The position numbers and the translations under genes were made by a program. Below are positions 32,116-40,983 of a DNA stretch of 58,444 nt, piece by piece. This DNA is from Nitrospirales bacterium (GTDB lineage Bacteria > Nitrospirota > Nitrospiria > Nitrospirales > UBA8639). The stretch spans positions 1 to 58,444 of the forward strand of contig JAAXIB010000078.1 of the NCBI GenBank assembly GCA_012270585.1. Direction: 5' to 3'. Under the pieces are notes generated by a model that was given only the letters and a program-made list of their open reading frames with translations, was not told the DNA's origin and did not search any database. The number at the start of each line of letters is the position of its first letter. Within the stretch, counting starts at the first letter, position 1.

Positions 32116-33075
32116 GTGAAAAAAATTTATCTAGCCAATCCACGGGGATTTTGCGCCGGCGTTGACCGAGCCATTGAGATCGTGGAATTGTCGCTGAAAC
32201 GTTACGGTACTCCGATTTACGTGCGACATGAAATCGTACACAGCCGGCACGTCGTCAATTCTCTTCGCAAACGAGGAGCGGTTTTCGTAGAGGAACTGGA
32301 TGAAGTCCCGGACGGCGCGCTGGTGATTTTCAGTGCCCATGGGGTGGCCCGGCGGGTGTGGGAAGATGCGCGGCGGCGCAATCTGAAAGTCATCGATGCG
32401 ACGTGCCCCTTGGTGATCAAAGTTCACAATGAAGTCAATCGCGATTACAACAATAATTACGAGCTCATTCTCATCGGTCATGCCGACCATCCCGAAGTGG
32501 TCGGTACACTGGGACAGGTTCCGGATAAATTTCATCTGGTGTCTTCAGTAGAAGACGTGGAAAAGCTCGAGGTTGAAGATAGAGAACACCTGTCCTACGT
32601 CACACAAACGACGTTGAGTGTGGATGAATGCAGTGAAATCGTAAAAGCGCTCAACCGGCGATTTCCGGAAATCAAAGGTCCGCATCAGGAAGATATTTGT
32701 TATGCCACGCAAAATCGGCAGAATGCCGTAAAAGAACTGGCCAAATTCGTCGATTTGATCCTGGTCATCGGGTCTCCCAATAGTTCAAACTCCAATAGAC
32801 TTCGTGAATTAGCCGAACGATTTGCAGTCCCCGCCTATCTCATTGATTCCTATCAGGACATCCGGCTTGAGTGGCTCAAGGACGTGGAAGCCATAGGAGT
32901 CACGGCCGGCGCCTCTGCCCCGGAGATTCTCGTCAGTGAAGTGGTGGCGTACCTCAAAGGAGTCGGGGCCGAGGAAGTCGAAGATCTTACGGTCGTTGAA
33001 GAAGACATCGAATTTCTGCTGCCCAGAGAATTGATGATGGCCGGACAAAAGCGAAAGCAAAGGGCTCTCGTCTAG
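32116..33075 (+). CDS. ispH: 4-hydroxy-3-methylbut-2-enyl diphosphate reductase (IspH)
   Basis: 319 aa, GTG start with GGGGGCGGA upstream. The three [4Fe-4S] cysteines are Cys13 ([11 protein letters not shown]), Cys97 (IDATCPLV) and Cys195 ([11 protein letters not shown]). Substrate histidines appear in [13 protein letters not shown] and FSAHGVAR. It makes IPP and DMAPP in the last step of the MEP isoprenoid pathway. Standard length, monocistronic by appearance. Confidence 0.95.
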   Translation: MKKIYLANPRGFCAGVDRAIEIVELSLKRYGTPIYVRHEIVHSRHVVNSLRKRGAVFVEELDEVPDGALVIFSAHGVARRVWEDARRRNLKVIDATCPLVIKVHNEVNRDYNNNYELILIGHADHPEVVGTLGQVPDKFHLVSSVEDVEKLEVEDREHLSYVTQTTLSVDECSEIVKALNRRFPEIKGPHQEDICYATQNRQNAVKELAKFVDLILVIGSPNSSNSNRLRELAERFAVPAYLIDSYQDIRLEWLKDVEAIGVTAGASAPEILVSEVVAYLKGVGAEEVEDLTVVEEDIEFLLPRELMMAGQKRKQRALV

Positions 33076-33165
33076 TCCGGATTCCAGCCGGTTTCCGCTT
33101 CTACAGGAAACCCACAATATATACACAGCTTTTCCATCAATACCACATCATTTAGTATATTTTCC

Positions 33166-33193
33166 TTGATTTTTTTATCTTCTGTGGTACAGT
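33166..33193 (+). promoter_or_regulatory. Possible promoter of smc
   Basis: TTGATT (33166-33171), 16-bp spacer, TACAGT (33188-33193), 50 bp before the SMC ATG. Moderate match only. Confidence 0.4.
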
Positions 33194-33243
33194 TGCGCAC
33201 GAGTCCGTTTGCCCCATCACCCACCTCTCTCTGAGAGTTTCTC

Positions 33244-36200
33244 ATGAAGTTGAAATCCCTCCTGGTTTCCGGATTCAAATCCTTTCCCGAAGCTCGACTC
33301 GACTTTCCTCAAGGCATTACCGCGGTGGTGGGGCCTAACGGGGTTGGAAAAAGCAACATCGTGGATGCCATTTTATGGGTTCTGGGTGAGCAGAGCACCA
33401 AAACGCTGCGAAGCGAACGCATGGAAGACGTCATTTTCAATGGGACGGAATCCCGTAAGCCATTGGGTATGGCGGAAGTCTCGCTGGTCGTCAGTGACGT
33501 GACGAATCAGGAACTCGAGTCCCTGGCCGGCGTGATGGAGGCGTTGCCGGGAAATAACGAGTTAATGGTCACACGCCGGTTGTACCGTGACGGGGAAAGC
33601 GAATATTCCATCAATAAAATCCCTTGCCGTCTGAAAGATATACGCGGCCTGTTTTTGGAAGCGAGGGCCGGCACCAAGGGACATACGGTTATCGAACAGG
33701 GCAATATCGATCAAATCCTCTCCGGGTCTCCCCAGGATCGCCGGACGTTTATAGAGGAAACGGCGGGAATCGGTCGCTTCAAAAAACAAAAGACGGAAGC
33801 GCTGAACAAACTCAAAACCACGCAACAGAACCTGACTCGAGTCCGAGACATTATTGCCGAGGTGCAAAAACAGTTGCGGACCCTGAAACGCCAGGCGCAA
33901 CAGGCCGAACACTATCGGAAGCTGAAGGACGAATCGCGCGCCCTCGAAATCCGGCTCCTGAAACACGATTTTGAAAACCTGCGTCAGCAGCGGACACACG
34001 TGGAATCCGACCTCGCCCGGTTGGAGTTGCGGGAGACTGAACTCATGGCCGAGGAAGCCCGCCTGACAGCGTCGTATGAGGAAGCCAAGGCGGCACTTCT
34101 CCGTGACGGGGAACTCATCGGACACATGCAGGAAGAGCTTCGACAATTGGAACATGGCATCGGGCAGGCGCTCACGACCATGGAAGTTGAGCGGAATCGC
34201 GCCGACTTGTTTGACCAGCAACGAACGCAGGCGCTGGAAGAACAGGCTCGTCTCGTCTCGGTTTCCGAGCAAGCCGCGACGAGCATCGGGAGCCTTGAGG
34301 AGCAGGTTCAGCGCTCTGAAGGAGACAGGGCTCAGGTGACCGGACAATTGACGGAACTGGAGACGGAAGAGCAACAGCGAGGTGAACACCGGACTGCGTT
34401 ACAAACCCGGACCGAGAAAAGCCGGCAACGCCTGTTCGACCTTGCCGTCGAGCGTTCGCAAACCGAAACTCGATTGACCAATCTCGATGCCAAACAACGG
34501 GAACTGGTGAGCCGCCTCCAGGAAATTCAAGACGATCAAACCCATTGCCGGCAGGAACGCTCCAACGCCGAGGCGGCCATGGCCGAGCAGCACGTTCTCT
34601 TACAACAAGTCACCCAACACTTGGCCGTCGATCGTGAAAAGCACGAAACCCTGTCAGCCGCGAGGTCGGAACTCGAAGCACGGCTTCAAGAGGTCGATCA
34701 GCAACGGATTCAGGAACAAACCAACCGTGCGGCAGCCGAATCGCGGCTACAAGCACTACAAGCCGTGCTTCAGGAGGAGTTGGGATATCGGCAAGGCCGG
34801 GAAGAAAACGACCCCTCCTTGCGACGGGTGTGTCAGGGGGTCAAGGAAGTGTTCGCTGAACGGTTGAAGGTTCCGCAAGAATATGAAGTCGCCATCGAGG
34901 CGGCATTAGGAGAGCATATTCGTGCCTGGGTCGTGCACGGGGTTGAAGACGTTTTGCAAGCGCTTGTGTTTGTCACGGAACATGGTTGGGGGCGTGGGAC
35001 CTTTGTGACCGCGCAGCCCCCTGGTTCCTCGGCCGGGCCGTTCCTTGAGTCGTGGCCTGCCTTGGGAAAGGTGCAAGGGGTGTTGGGCAGGGTGGTCGAT
35101 CTGGTTGTCGTCCCCGAAGATCTGCAAGGGGTGTTGCATCGTCTTTTGGGTCGGGTGGTGCTGGTGGATACGCTCGAACACGGTCTGTCGGCGATCAATC
35201 ACGTCTCTCAAGGCGATCTTGGGTCCTTGCTGCTGGTGACGAGAACCGGAGAAGTCATTGATCCCCGTGGCATCGTGACCGGCGGTTCCTCGGGTGAGGC
35301 AAGCGGGCTGCTTCAACGACGGCGCGAAGTGCATTCGTTGGAGCAGGAACTGTCCTCGATGAACCAACGCATTGCCGGGTTTGACGGTCAACGTCGGACG
35401 GTGCAGGAACAATTCGAAACGTACAAGCAACAACTCCACGTCCTTGAAGCCTCCCTGAAAGAGTCCGAAATGAGGCGACTCGTGGTCGAGCAGGAACGAT
35501 CCGCTCTTACGAGTCGCCTGCAGGACGTGGAGCAACGGTTGAATGCGAATCAAACGGAACTTGATGCGTGTCAGGAAGAACTCGCTCGGGTTCGAGAGCA
35601 CGAACGCCAGGCTCGAGCGCGGCTCGAAGAGATCGCGCAACAACACGGTGAAGAAGAACAGGGGCTGGGGGAATTGACCACGCAACTTCAGGAAGCGGAC
35701 GAAGCCATACGGGTGCTTTATGACCGGTTGACGGAGACGCGGCTGGCCCTGGCCACGTATCGGGAACGTCATGAACGGGCACGGGCGGATCTGGACCGGT
35801 TACAGGGGGAGGCCCGCAGCCGGCGGGCGCGGCTACAGAGTCTTGCCGAGCAAATCGAGTCCCTTCAGATGCAAGCCGGGCAGAGCCGGGAGGAACGCCG
35901 GCGAGCGGATTCGGTGTTTCAGGAATTGGATGCCGGGAAGGTGCGCCTGCAGGGTGAGCTTCGTGAAGTCGAAGAGCGACATGCGAACGGCCTTGAACGG
36001 ACTCGGGAATATGAACGCGGTCTCAATGAAAATCGAAAACAGTGTTCCTCGATCAGGGAAACGCGGCGGGAATCGGACGTCCAGCTTGCTGAAATCCGGA
36101 CGCGGATGCAAACCATCGAGGAAGCCCTCACCGGCACTTACGGGGAGTCCACGGATGAAAGTGGAGAAGGAACACCGCAGGCGGACGCAGGGACCGGGGG

Positions 36201-36888
36201 TGAAGGGCCTGAAGTCTGGAGGGAACGGTTGCAGACCATTCGGACCAGGATGGATCGCATGGGGGCGTTGAACTTGGCCGCGGTCGACGAGCATCGGGAA
36301 TTGGAAGAGCGCTATCGGTTTCTCCACGAACAGGAAGAGGATTTGTCGGAATCGATACGCTCGCTTCAGGAAATCATCGAGCGCCTCAATCGAACGACGA
36401 ATCGAATGTTCCAGCAGACCTTTGAATCTCTCCAGGAAAAGTTCGGGGAAGTCTTTTCGGCCTTTTTTGCCGGAGGACAGGCGGAGTTGGTATTGGTCCA
36501 GCCGGACCCAGAAGACGAGGAGGAAAAGATGGGGCTGGAGCCCGGCGTCGATATTATTGCGCAGCCTCCCGGAAAACGTCTCAGAAACCTGACGATGTTA
36601 TCCGGTGGGGAAAAAGCCTTGACCGTGTTGGCTTTGCTGTTTGCCAGTTTCCTGACGAAGCCGTCGCCGTTTTGTATTTTGGACGAGGTCGATGCGCCGT
36701 TGGATGAACCGAACGTGGTCCGGTTCGCTCGATTCTTGCCTCAGCTAACCCCGCTGTCGCAGTTTCTCGTGATCACGCATAATAAACGCACGATGGAAGT
36801 CGCCGATTCCCTGTTTGGGGTGACCATGGAAGAGCCCGGCGTCTCAAAGTTTGTTTCCGTGCGAATCGCGGATTTCGAGACAGTGTAG
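33244..36888 (+). CDS. smc: Chromosome segregation protein SMC
   Basis: 1214 aa. The N-terminal ATPase half has Walker A GPNGVGKSN (about residues 30-38). Two long coiled-coil arms (Glu/Gln/Arg-rich, about residues 170-510 and 680-1000) flank a hinge near residues 520-650 (VCQGVKEVFAERLKVPQEYE, VTGGSSGEASGLLQRRREV). The C-terminal half has signature LSGGEKALTVLALLFA and Walker B PFCILDEVDAPLDEPNV. SMC forms the condensin ring with ScpA/ScpB (not in this window). Standard length. It ends at the bidirectional terminator 36926-36965. Confidence 0.96.
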   Translation: MKLKSLLVSGFKSFPEARLDFPQGITAVVGPNGVGKSNIVDAILWVLGEQSTKTLRSERMEDVIFNGTESRKPLGMAEVSLVVSDVTNQELESLAGVMEALPGNNELMVTRRLYRDGESEYSINKIPCRLKDIRGLFLEARAGTKGHTVIEQGNIDQILSGSPQDRRTFIEETAGIGRFKKQKTEALNKLKTTQQNLTRVRDIIAEVQKQLRTLKRQAQQAEHYRKLKDESRALEIRLLKHDFENLRQQRTHVESDLARLELRETELMAEEARLTASYEEAKAALLRDGELIGHMQEELRQLEHGIGQALTTMEVERNRADLFDQQRTQALEEQARLVSVSEQAATSIGSLEEQVQRSEGDRAQVTGQLTELETEEQQRGEHRTALQTRTEKSRQRLFDLAVERSQTETRLTNLDAKQRELVSRLQEIQDDQTHCRQERSNAEAAMAEQHVLLQQVTQHLAVDREKHETLSAARSELEARLQEVDQQRIQEQTNRAAAESRLQALQAVLQEELGYRQGREENDPSLRRVCQGVKEVFAERLKVPQEYEVAIEAALGEHIRAWVVHGVEDVLQALVFVTEHGWGRGTFVTAQPPGSSAGPFLESWPALGKVQGVLGRVVDLVVVPEDLQGVLHRLLGRVVLVDTLEHGLSAINHVSQGDLGSLLLVTRTGEVIDPRGIVTGGSSGEASGLLQRRREVHSLEQELSSMNQRIAGFDGQRRTVQEQFETYKQQLHVLEASLKESEMRRLVVEQERSALTSRLQDVEQRLNANQTELDACQEELARVREHERQARARLEEIAQQHGEEEQGLGELTTQLQEADEAIRVLYDRLTETRLALATYRERHERARADLDRLQGEARSRRARLQSLAEQIESLQMQAGQSREERRRADSVFQELDAGKVRLQGELREVEERHANGLERTREYERGLNENRKQCSSIRETRRESDVQLAEIRTRMQTIEEALTGTYGESTDESGEGTPQADAGTGGEGPEVWRERLQTIRTRMDRMGALNLAAVDEHRELEERYRFLHEQEEDLSESIRSLQEIIERLNRTTNRMFQQTFESLQEKFGEVFSAFFAGGQAELVLVQPDPEDEEEKMGLEPGVDIIAQPPGKRLRNLTMLSGGEKALTVLALLFASFLTKPSPFCILDEVDAPLDEPNVVRFARFLPQLTPLSQFLVITHNKRTMEVADSLFGVTMEEPGVSKFVSVRIADFETV

Positions 36889-36925
36889 TGGCAGGAGGCC
36901 GGAAGACTTGGAAGATCTTGAGGGG

Positions 36926-36965
36926 AAAAACGCAACGCCCCTTCTTCAATGAAGACGGGGCGTTG
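36926..36965. terminator. Bidirectional intrinsic terminator between smc and ferredoxin
   Basis: A 15-bp stem with one mismatch (CAACGCCCC at 36933-36941 pairing with GGGGCGTTG at 36957-36965, extended by TTCTTC/GAAGA), 3-nt loop. An A5 run at 36926-36930 gives a U tract for minus-strand transcripts, so it is strongest for the ferredoxin gene. It separates two convergent genes. Confidence 0.8.
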
Positions 36966-36970
36966 TCAAC

Positions 36971-37318
36971 TTAGTTTCGTACGCCGCTCCAGACCTTCTC
37001 AGGGTCGATTTCTTTATCAGGGTTCAAGGTTCTCGCTTTTTCGAGTAAGACCTCGGTGGTTTCAGGAACTTCCGGGTCAGAGATGCAACAGTCATCGACC
37101 GGGCATACGGCCGCACATTGCGGTTCATCAAAATGCCCGACGCATTCGGTGCAGCGTTGATGGGTAATCACGTACACCGTATCACCCTCGCCTTGTCCTT
37201 CACCCACCTCATACCCTTTTTCTTCCGCGGCACTCCGAGTTTCGAAGATGGCCTCATTGGGGCATTCCGGCAGACATGCTCCGCAATTAATACATTCTTC
37301 CGTTATCAATAACGCCAT
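36971..37318 (-). CDS. Ferredoxin with two iron-sulfur cluster motifs
   Basis: 115 aa from ATG at 37318, preceded by AAAGGAGGAAGGT; an upstream ATG at 37336 would place that site inside the gene. First motif CINCGACLPECPNEAI; second CTECVGHFDEPQCAAVCPVD with an inserted loop, followed by DCC. This is the YfhL-like/2[4Fe-4S] dicluster type, with an acidic C-terminal helix. It carries low-potential electrons; the partner is not indicated by its neighbours. Confidence 0.9.
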   Translation of the reverse strand: MALLITEECINCGACLPECPNEAIFETRSAAEEKGYEVGEGQGEGDTVYVITHQRCTECVGHFDEPQCAAVCPVDDCCISDPEVPETTEVLLEKARTLNPDKEIDPEKVWSGVRN

Positions 37319-37509
37319 ACCTTCCTCCTTTATCAAACCAGCAAGAGTCTCTGGCCCCCTCAGTAATGTAGGCTATACATTCTAGGCACCCGTGAATAGC
37401 GAGTCAACGGGACAGAAGGCCTATAGCCATAAGCCATTTGGCCGGTGTGATACCTTCGTGACGTGCGTCGACTCCGCCCCTTTCGCTGAACGGAGATGAG
37501 TCGCTGGAA

Positions 37510-37535
37510 GTCGGGTTAGCGAAGCGTAACCCGAC
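37510..37535. repeat. Palindromic repeat, family C
   Basis: GTCGGGTTAGC-GAAGC-GTAACCCGAC, the cleanest copy in the window. It sits 24 bp before the end of the Sfp-like gene. The rest of 37319-37509 shows no feature. Confidence 0.75.
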
Positions 37536-37558
37536 AGCTTCGCCTTTCCAACGGCCCG

Positions 37559-38389
37559 TCAATCGTCGAGGTGATAGTCCCAGCCCTGGATACGTGATGG
37601 CTTCCCCGCGACCGCCAATGCGCCCCAGAACCCCTGTCCCAAGGGGAGGTTAAAAAGAGACCAATCACCAGGGGGATGTCCCTGCGAGCCTGTCTCCGAC
37701 GGCTCCCCGATTAAAAATGTCGGGGACAGGCTTAACCGGGGATTGAGGATTTGGGGCGGTTCGTCGGTGGTAAAGGAAACCCGCACATTTTTCAAAGGAA
37801 AAGAGAATCCCTTTCCCATGGCTTTGACAAAAGCCTCTTTTCGGGTCCAACAACGGAAGAATGCCGCCAGTTGTTCGGCCTGGGAGAGCTTCTGGAAAGT
37901 CGCGAGTTCCTCGGGGCTGCAAATGCGTTCGGCAAGCCTCGCATAATCCAAGGAGTTTCTGTCTCCCTCAAGATCAATGCCGACTTCAAAGTCGCGGGAA
38001 ATCGCGTAGACGGCCAACTGTTGCGAATGAGCCACGTTAAAATGAAGAGGGTGACCCACGGGGTCTTGCAAAAGCGGCTTTCCAAAGGGACCCGATTGAA
38101 AACGGATTTCCCCGGGAGAGGTCCGGAGGTAGCGAGCGAGAATATGCCGCAGGATTCCCCGTGCCGCCGCAAAGCGTCGTCGGTGTGTGGAGTTCTTAAA
38201 GCGTTGCGCGCGTGCCCGTTCGTCCGGGCTCAGGGTCTCCTGATATACTTGAAGGCGGGCGACGGGTATGTCTACAATCGCGCGCCACACGTGGATATGG
38301 CCCTCCGGAAGAAAGTTCCCGCCTTCGGGAACGTTCCCAAAGAAAGAAGATGGGGAGAACGATGGGGACGGGGAATGATTGTCACTCAT
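37559..38389 (-). CDS. 4'-phosphopantetheinyl transferase, Sfp type
   Basis: 276 aa from ATG at 38389; a longer frame to 38509 overlaps the divergent gene and was rejected. Conserved motifs: RRRFAAARGILRHILARYL, FGKPLL...LHFNVAHSQQLAVYAI, VGIDLEGDR (Mg-binding Asp/Glu) and FRCWTRKEAFVKAMGKGF. It activates carrier proteins by transferring phosphopantetheine from CoA. No polyketide or NRPS gene is nearby, so the target may be fatty-acid or secondary carrier proteins elsewhere. Confidence 0.88.
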   Translation of the reverse strand: MSDNHSPSPSFSPSSFFGNVPEGGNFLPEGHIHVWRAIVDIPVARLQVYQETLSPDERARAQRFKNSTHRRRFAAARGILRHILARYLRTSPGEIRFQSGPFGKPLLQDPVGHPLHFNVAHSQQLAVYAISRDFEVGIDLEGDRNSLDYARLAERICSPEELATFQKLSQAEQLAAFFRCWTRKEAFVKAMGKGFSFPLKNVRVSFTTDEPPQILNPRLSLSPTFLIGEPSETGSQGHPPGDWSLFNLPLGQGFWGALAVAGKPSRIQGWDYHLDD

Positions 38390-38479
38390 GCCTGATTCAT
38401 AGGAAGAGCACGGGAAACATTGTCCGGCTGCCTGCTCGATCGAAGCAGGCTGAGAAATATTGTACAGAGAAACGCATCC

Positions 38480-39388
38480 ATGAGGCGAGCGTTGAATAGG
38501 CCCCCGCAAGCAGCGGCTTATGCCGCATTAATCACCGCCTCGGTCGTGTGGGGCGGGTCGGTGGTGGCCCAGAAAGTGGCGTTGGATGCCTTCTCCGCCG
38601 TGGAAGTGTCGGTGTTTCGCGGCCTCGGCGCGTTGGGTATTCTTGTGCCGTTGTGGTGGTGGCAGGAGCAGTCCAAGACGCGTTTGACCGTGCGGGATCT
38701 CGGGGTGCTCACGGCTTTGGGGTTCGCCGTGCTCGGAAATCACCTTCTGATATTGTATGGGCTTCAGCACATCGGGGCCGGGTCGGCCGGCGTGATTATC
38801 GGGGCCAGCCCGGCCATTACGGCCTTTCTTTCCTCCTTGATGCTGCACGACGTCCCCTTTCGTCGGGTTTGGGTCGGGTGTGCGGTGTCGTTCATCGGAG
38901 TGGCCCTGGTATCGGGTGGCGATGCAACCGCGGATGGCGGAGCGAACCCCATGCTGGGTGGCGGGTTGGTCGTCCTGGCTTTGATAAGCTGGGCTCTATA
39001 CACCATCGGGAGCCGCTGGATGATGGAAGGGCTGTCGCCGCTGACGGTGAATTGGACGACGCTCTTCATCTCCATCGTCTTTCAAGTTCCCTTGCTGTGG
39101 GTAGACCCCCAAGTATTGGAGGCGGGTATCGGGAGTATTTCCCCCTCCGGTTGGGCGGCGTTGGTATACGTCATCGTGTTTGCCACCGCACTCGGCCAGC
39201 AAGCCTGGCTCTATGGGGTATCCGGTATCGGACCTTCACGTGCCGGGGTGTTTACCAATTTGATTCCCGTGTCCGCGCTTGTCTTGTCTTTTGTCATCCT
39301 CGGTGAATCCCTGGACCTGATCAAAGTGCTTGGCATCGGATTCGTTTTGGGCGGCGTCTGGTTGGTGAACCGGTCTTCAGAGACCTGA
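38480..39388 (+). CDS. EamA/DMT family transporter
   Basis: 302 aa from ATG at 38480; an earlier in-frame ATG (38420) has no support. Ten predicted transmembrane helices in two EamA repeats (AALITASVVWGGSVVAQKVA... and LVVLALISWALYTIGSRWMM...). Typical internal motifs: GAGSAGVIIGASPAITAFLS, and GIGPSRAGVFTNLIPVSALV near the end. Substrate unknown (amino acids, drugs or metabolites). It diverges from the Sfp-like gene with about 90 bp between starts. Confidence 0.85.
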   Translation: MRRALNRPPQAAAYAALITASVVWGGSVVAQKVALDAFSAVEVSVFRGLGALGILVPLWWWQEQSKTRLTVRDLGVLTALGFAVLGNHLLILYGLQHIGAGSAGVIIGASPAITAFLSSLMLHDVPFRRVWVGCAVSFIGVALVSGGDATADGGANPMLGGGLVVLALISWALYTIGSRWMMEGLSPLTVNWTTLFISIVFQVPLLWVDPQVLEAGIGSISPSGWAALVYVIVFATALGQQAWLYGVSGIGPSRAGVFTNLIPVSALVLSFVILGESLDLIKVLGIGFVLGGVWLVNRSSET

Positions 39389-39435
39389 GGGGGCTTGGAG
39401 TTGCTCAAACATCGCTTGAGTGGAATGATGATTTT

Positions 39436-39463
39436 CGGGACGGCACGGGGGCCATGTCCTCCC
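39436..39463. repeat. Palindromic repeat, family F (degenerate)
   Basis: GGGACGGCACGGGGG then CCATGTCCTCCC, related to 14756-14782. Confidence 0.5.
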
Positions 39464-39505
39464 TGAATGCGGAACGTTTTGAATCGCGAAGAAAGGTAGA
39501 ACCGA

Positions 39506-39898
39506 ATGCTGAAAGAGCGAATCGAGGAAGTGACGTTGGCCAACGAGGCGTTTTATCGGGCCTTTGAGAGTCTGGACATCGGGGAAATGGATAAGGTATG
39601 GGCGCACCAGGAATACGTAACGTGCATCCATCCGGGTTGGAGTATGAGGGTCGGCTGGCCGATGGTTCGGGATTCATGGGTCGTGATTTTTAATAACGTG
39701 TTTTCCATGGGGTTTTCCCTCACGGAATTACAGATCCAGGTCGCCGGTGACGTGGCCTGGGTGATTTGTACGGAAAATATTACGAGCCGGCACGCGGATA
39801 CCACCCAAAACAGCCGAGTCGTGGCGACCAATCTGTATGAGCACATGGATGAAGGCTGGAAAATCATCCACCATCACGGCTCCTTGTTGATGGAATAG
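39506..39898 (+). CDS. SnoaL-like/NTF2-fold protein
   Basis: 130 aa. N-terminal helix (LANEAFYRAFESLDIGEMDK) then the cone-shaped fold strands (VWAHQEYVTCIHPGWSMRVG, DVAWVICTENITS, VVATNLYEHMDEGWKIIHHH). This pattern matches the SnoaL_3/DUF4440-type NTF2 superfamily. Members are small enzymes or ligand-binding modules; the reaction here is unknown. Candidate active-site residues are the conserved His/Asp in AHQEYV and the terminal HHHG. Confidence 0.75.
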   Translation: MLKERIEEVTLANEAFYRAFESLDIGEMDKVWAHQEYVTCIHPGWSMRVGWPMVRDSWVVIFNNVFSMGFSLTELQIQVAGDVAWVICTENITSRHADTTQNSRVVATNLYEHMDEGWKIIHHHGSLLME

Positions 39899-39967
39899 GC
39901 AATTGGGGTCAAGGTTTGAACCAATTTCCTGCAGGGGCGACCCTATGTGTTCGCCCTGCTCTACGGT

Positions 39968-40183
39968 TTAGTGCGGAATGGCGAGGGTGGACCGCCACTC
40001 TTCGACAATCGTATCCCGTTCCACCATCGTCATGCCGTTATATTTGCGGAACATTCCTTTCCCCCCCCTTCTTCGCCGCCAGGTCACAAAATCGGAAAAA
40101 TGGTCCTTGCACACGGTGCCCGTTCCGGCCGGGGCATAGCCTTGGTTCGCGCATCCTTCGATCATACAGGATTGAACATTCAT
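39968..40183 (-). CDS. Small cysteine/histidine-rich protein, possible zinc-binding
   Basis: 71 aa from ATG at 40183, preceded by CGGAG; the longer frame upstream is family A repeat translated as PSPSRGEG and was rejected. It opens MNVQSCMIEGCANQGYAPAG and continues TGTVCKDHFSDFVTWRRRRGG. The arrangement Cys-x4-Cys...Cys-x2-His suggests a small metal site followed by a basic helix. Unrecognised beyond that. It is transcribed opposite to its neighbours. Confidence 0.55.
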   Translation of the reverse strand: MNVQSCMIEGCANQGYAPAGTGTVCKDHFSDFVTWRRRRGGKGMFRKYNGMTMVERDTIVEEWRSTLAIPH

Positions 40184-40199
40184 GCCGTTGACTCCGTTT

Positions 40200-40236
40200 C
40201 CCTCTCCCCTTGAGGGAGAGGGTTGGGGTGAGGGGT
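40200..40236. repeat. Palindromic repeat, family A
   Basis: CCCTCTCCCCTTGAGGGAGA then GGGTTGGGGTGAGGGG, upstream of the small Cys/His protein. Confidence 0.75.
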
Positions 40237-40342
40237 CTCTTCCTTCTTCTGCTGACTCCTTCGTGATCTGGGCAGACACGCAGATCTGTCCCTACGATCC
40301 AGTATGCCCAACCGTCACGCAGCCGCGCAACGATGCGCCGAT

Positions 40343-40370
40343 GTAGGGAACAACGATCGTTGTTCCCTAC
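40343..40370. repeat. Perfect 28-bp palindrome, family G, copy 1
   Basis: Half-site GTAGGGAACAACGA followed by its exact reverse complement, no loop. An identical copy lies at 40954-40981; the two flank the gene 40463-40933. Confidence 0.85.
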
Positions 40371-40462
40371 TTGCATTCTTGTTGACGGTCTGGCTATCGT
40401 AGCCGCCGAGTTGATTCGTGTGAAAACCCCATTCTGAACGGACTGAGAAAGGAGAGTGACTT

Positions 40463-40933
40463 GTGGCAACAGCGAAAGAAGTCTTTGAACAGGTAAAAGC
40501 GACGGCCTTGGCGGCGACCGGACCGGATGAGCGAGCCTTGCAAATCGATTACGACGCCTTGGAGAAGAAAATGGCATCGGCCCTGGGGACCAGAACCATC
40601 GCCCTCTTGCACATCAACCAATATTTACCGGAAGGGTATGAAGACCAGGGCCACTTCAATGCGATCGCCGTGACGGAAGGCAACGTGGTCTATGACATGG
40701 TCATCGGCGACCAATATTTTCGCTATGATATTTTTTCCGCTGCCGATCTCACCAAATTTCAAACTATCGACGGCATCTATAAAGACGAGGAAAAACGCGA
40801 AGAAATTTCCTTTTTGAGCGTGCGACTCCAGCATGGAGACGAAGCCCATATTCTGTTGGGATTGAATGAAGACCAGCGCGCCAGCGTCCTGGCCATCGGT
40901 GAAAAACTGTCGTCAGCCCGCCATCCGGAATAA
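40463..40933 (+). CDS. Conserved hypothetical protein flanked by palindromes
   Basis: 156 aa, GTG start with AAAGGAGAG upstream. Soluble alpha/beta protein with no recognised motif: EQVKATALAATGPDERALQI, TRTIALLHINQYLPEGYEDQ, EGNVVYDMVIGDQYFRYDIF, then RLQHGDEAHILLGLNEDQRA. No signal peptide or membrane segment. Identical 28-bp palindromes sit 92 bp before and 20 bp after it, which may mean the segment moves or is regulated as a unit. Function unknown. Confidence 0.75.
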   Translation: MATAKEVFEQVKATALAATGPDERALQIDYDALEKKMASALGTRTIALLHINQYLPEGYEDQGHFNAIAVTEGNVVYDMVIGDQYFRYDIFSAADLTKFQTIDGIYKDEEKREEISFLSVRLQHGDEAHILLGLNEDQRASVLAIGEKLSSARHPE

Positions 40934-40953
40934 GCGTCATCAACGGTTCTTTC

Positions 40954-40981
40954 GTAGGGAACAACGATCGTTGTTCCCTAC
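40954..40981. repeat. Perfect 28-bp palindrome, family G, copy 2
   Basis: Identical to 40343-40370. It lies between the convergent ends of the hypothetical gene and ygfZ, and could form a hairpin near both stops; no strong T run follows (CTCTT). Confidence 0.85.
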
Positions 40982-40983
40982 TC

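Noticed and set aside
34399-36327. Several 60-290 aa frames on the minus strand of smc
   Set aside because: Shadows of the smc coding sequence, with no protein-like motifs or ribosome sites.
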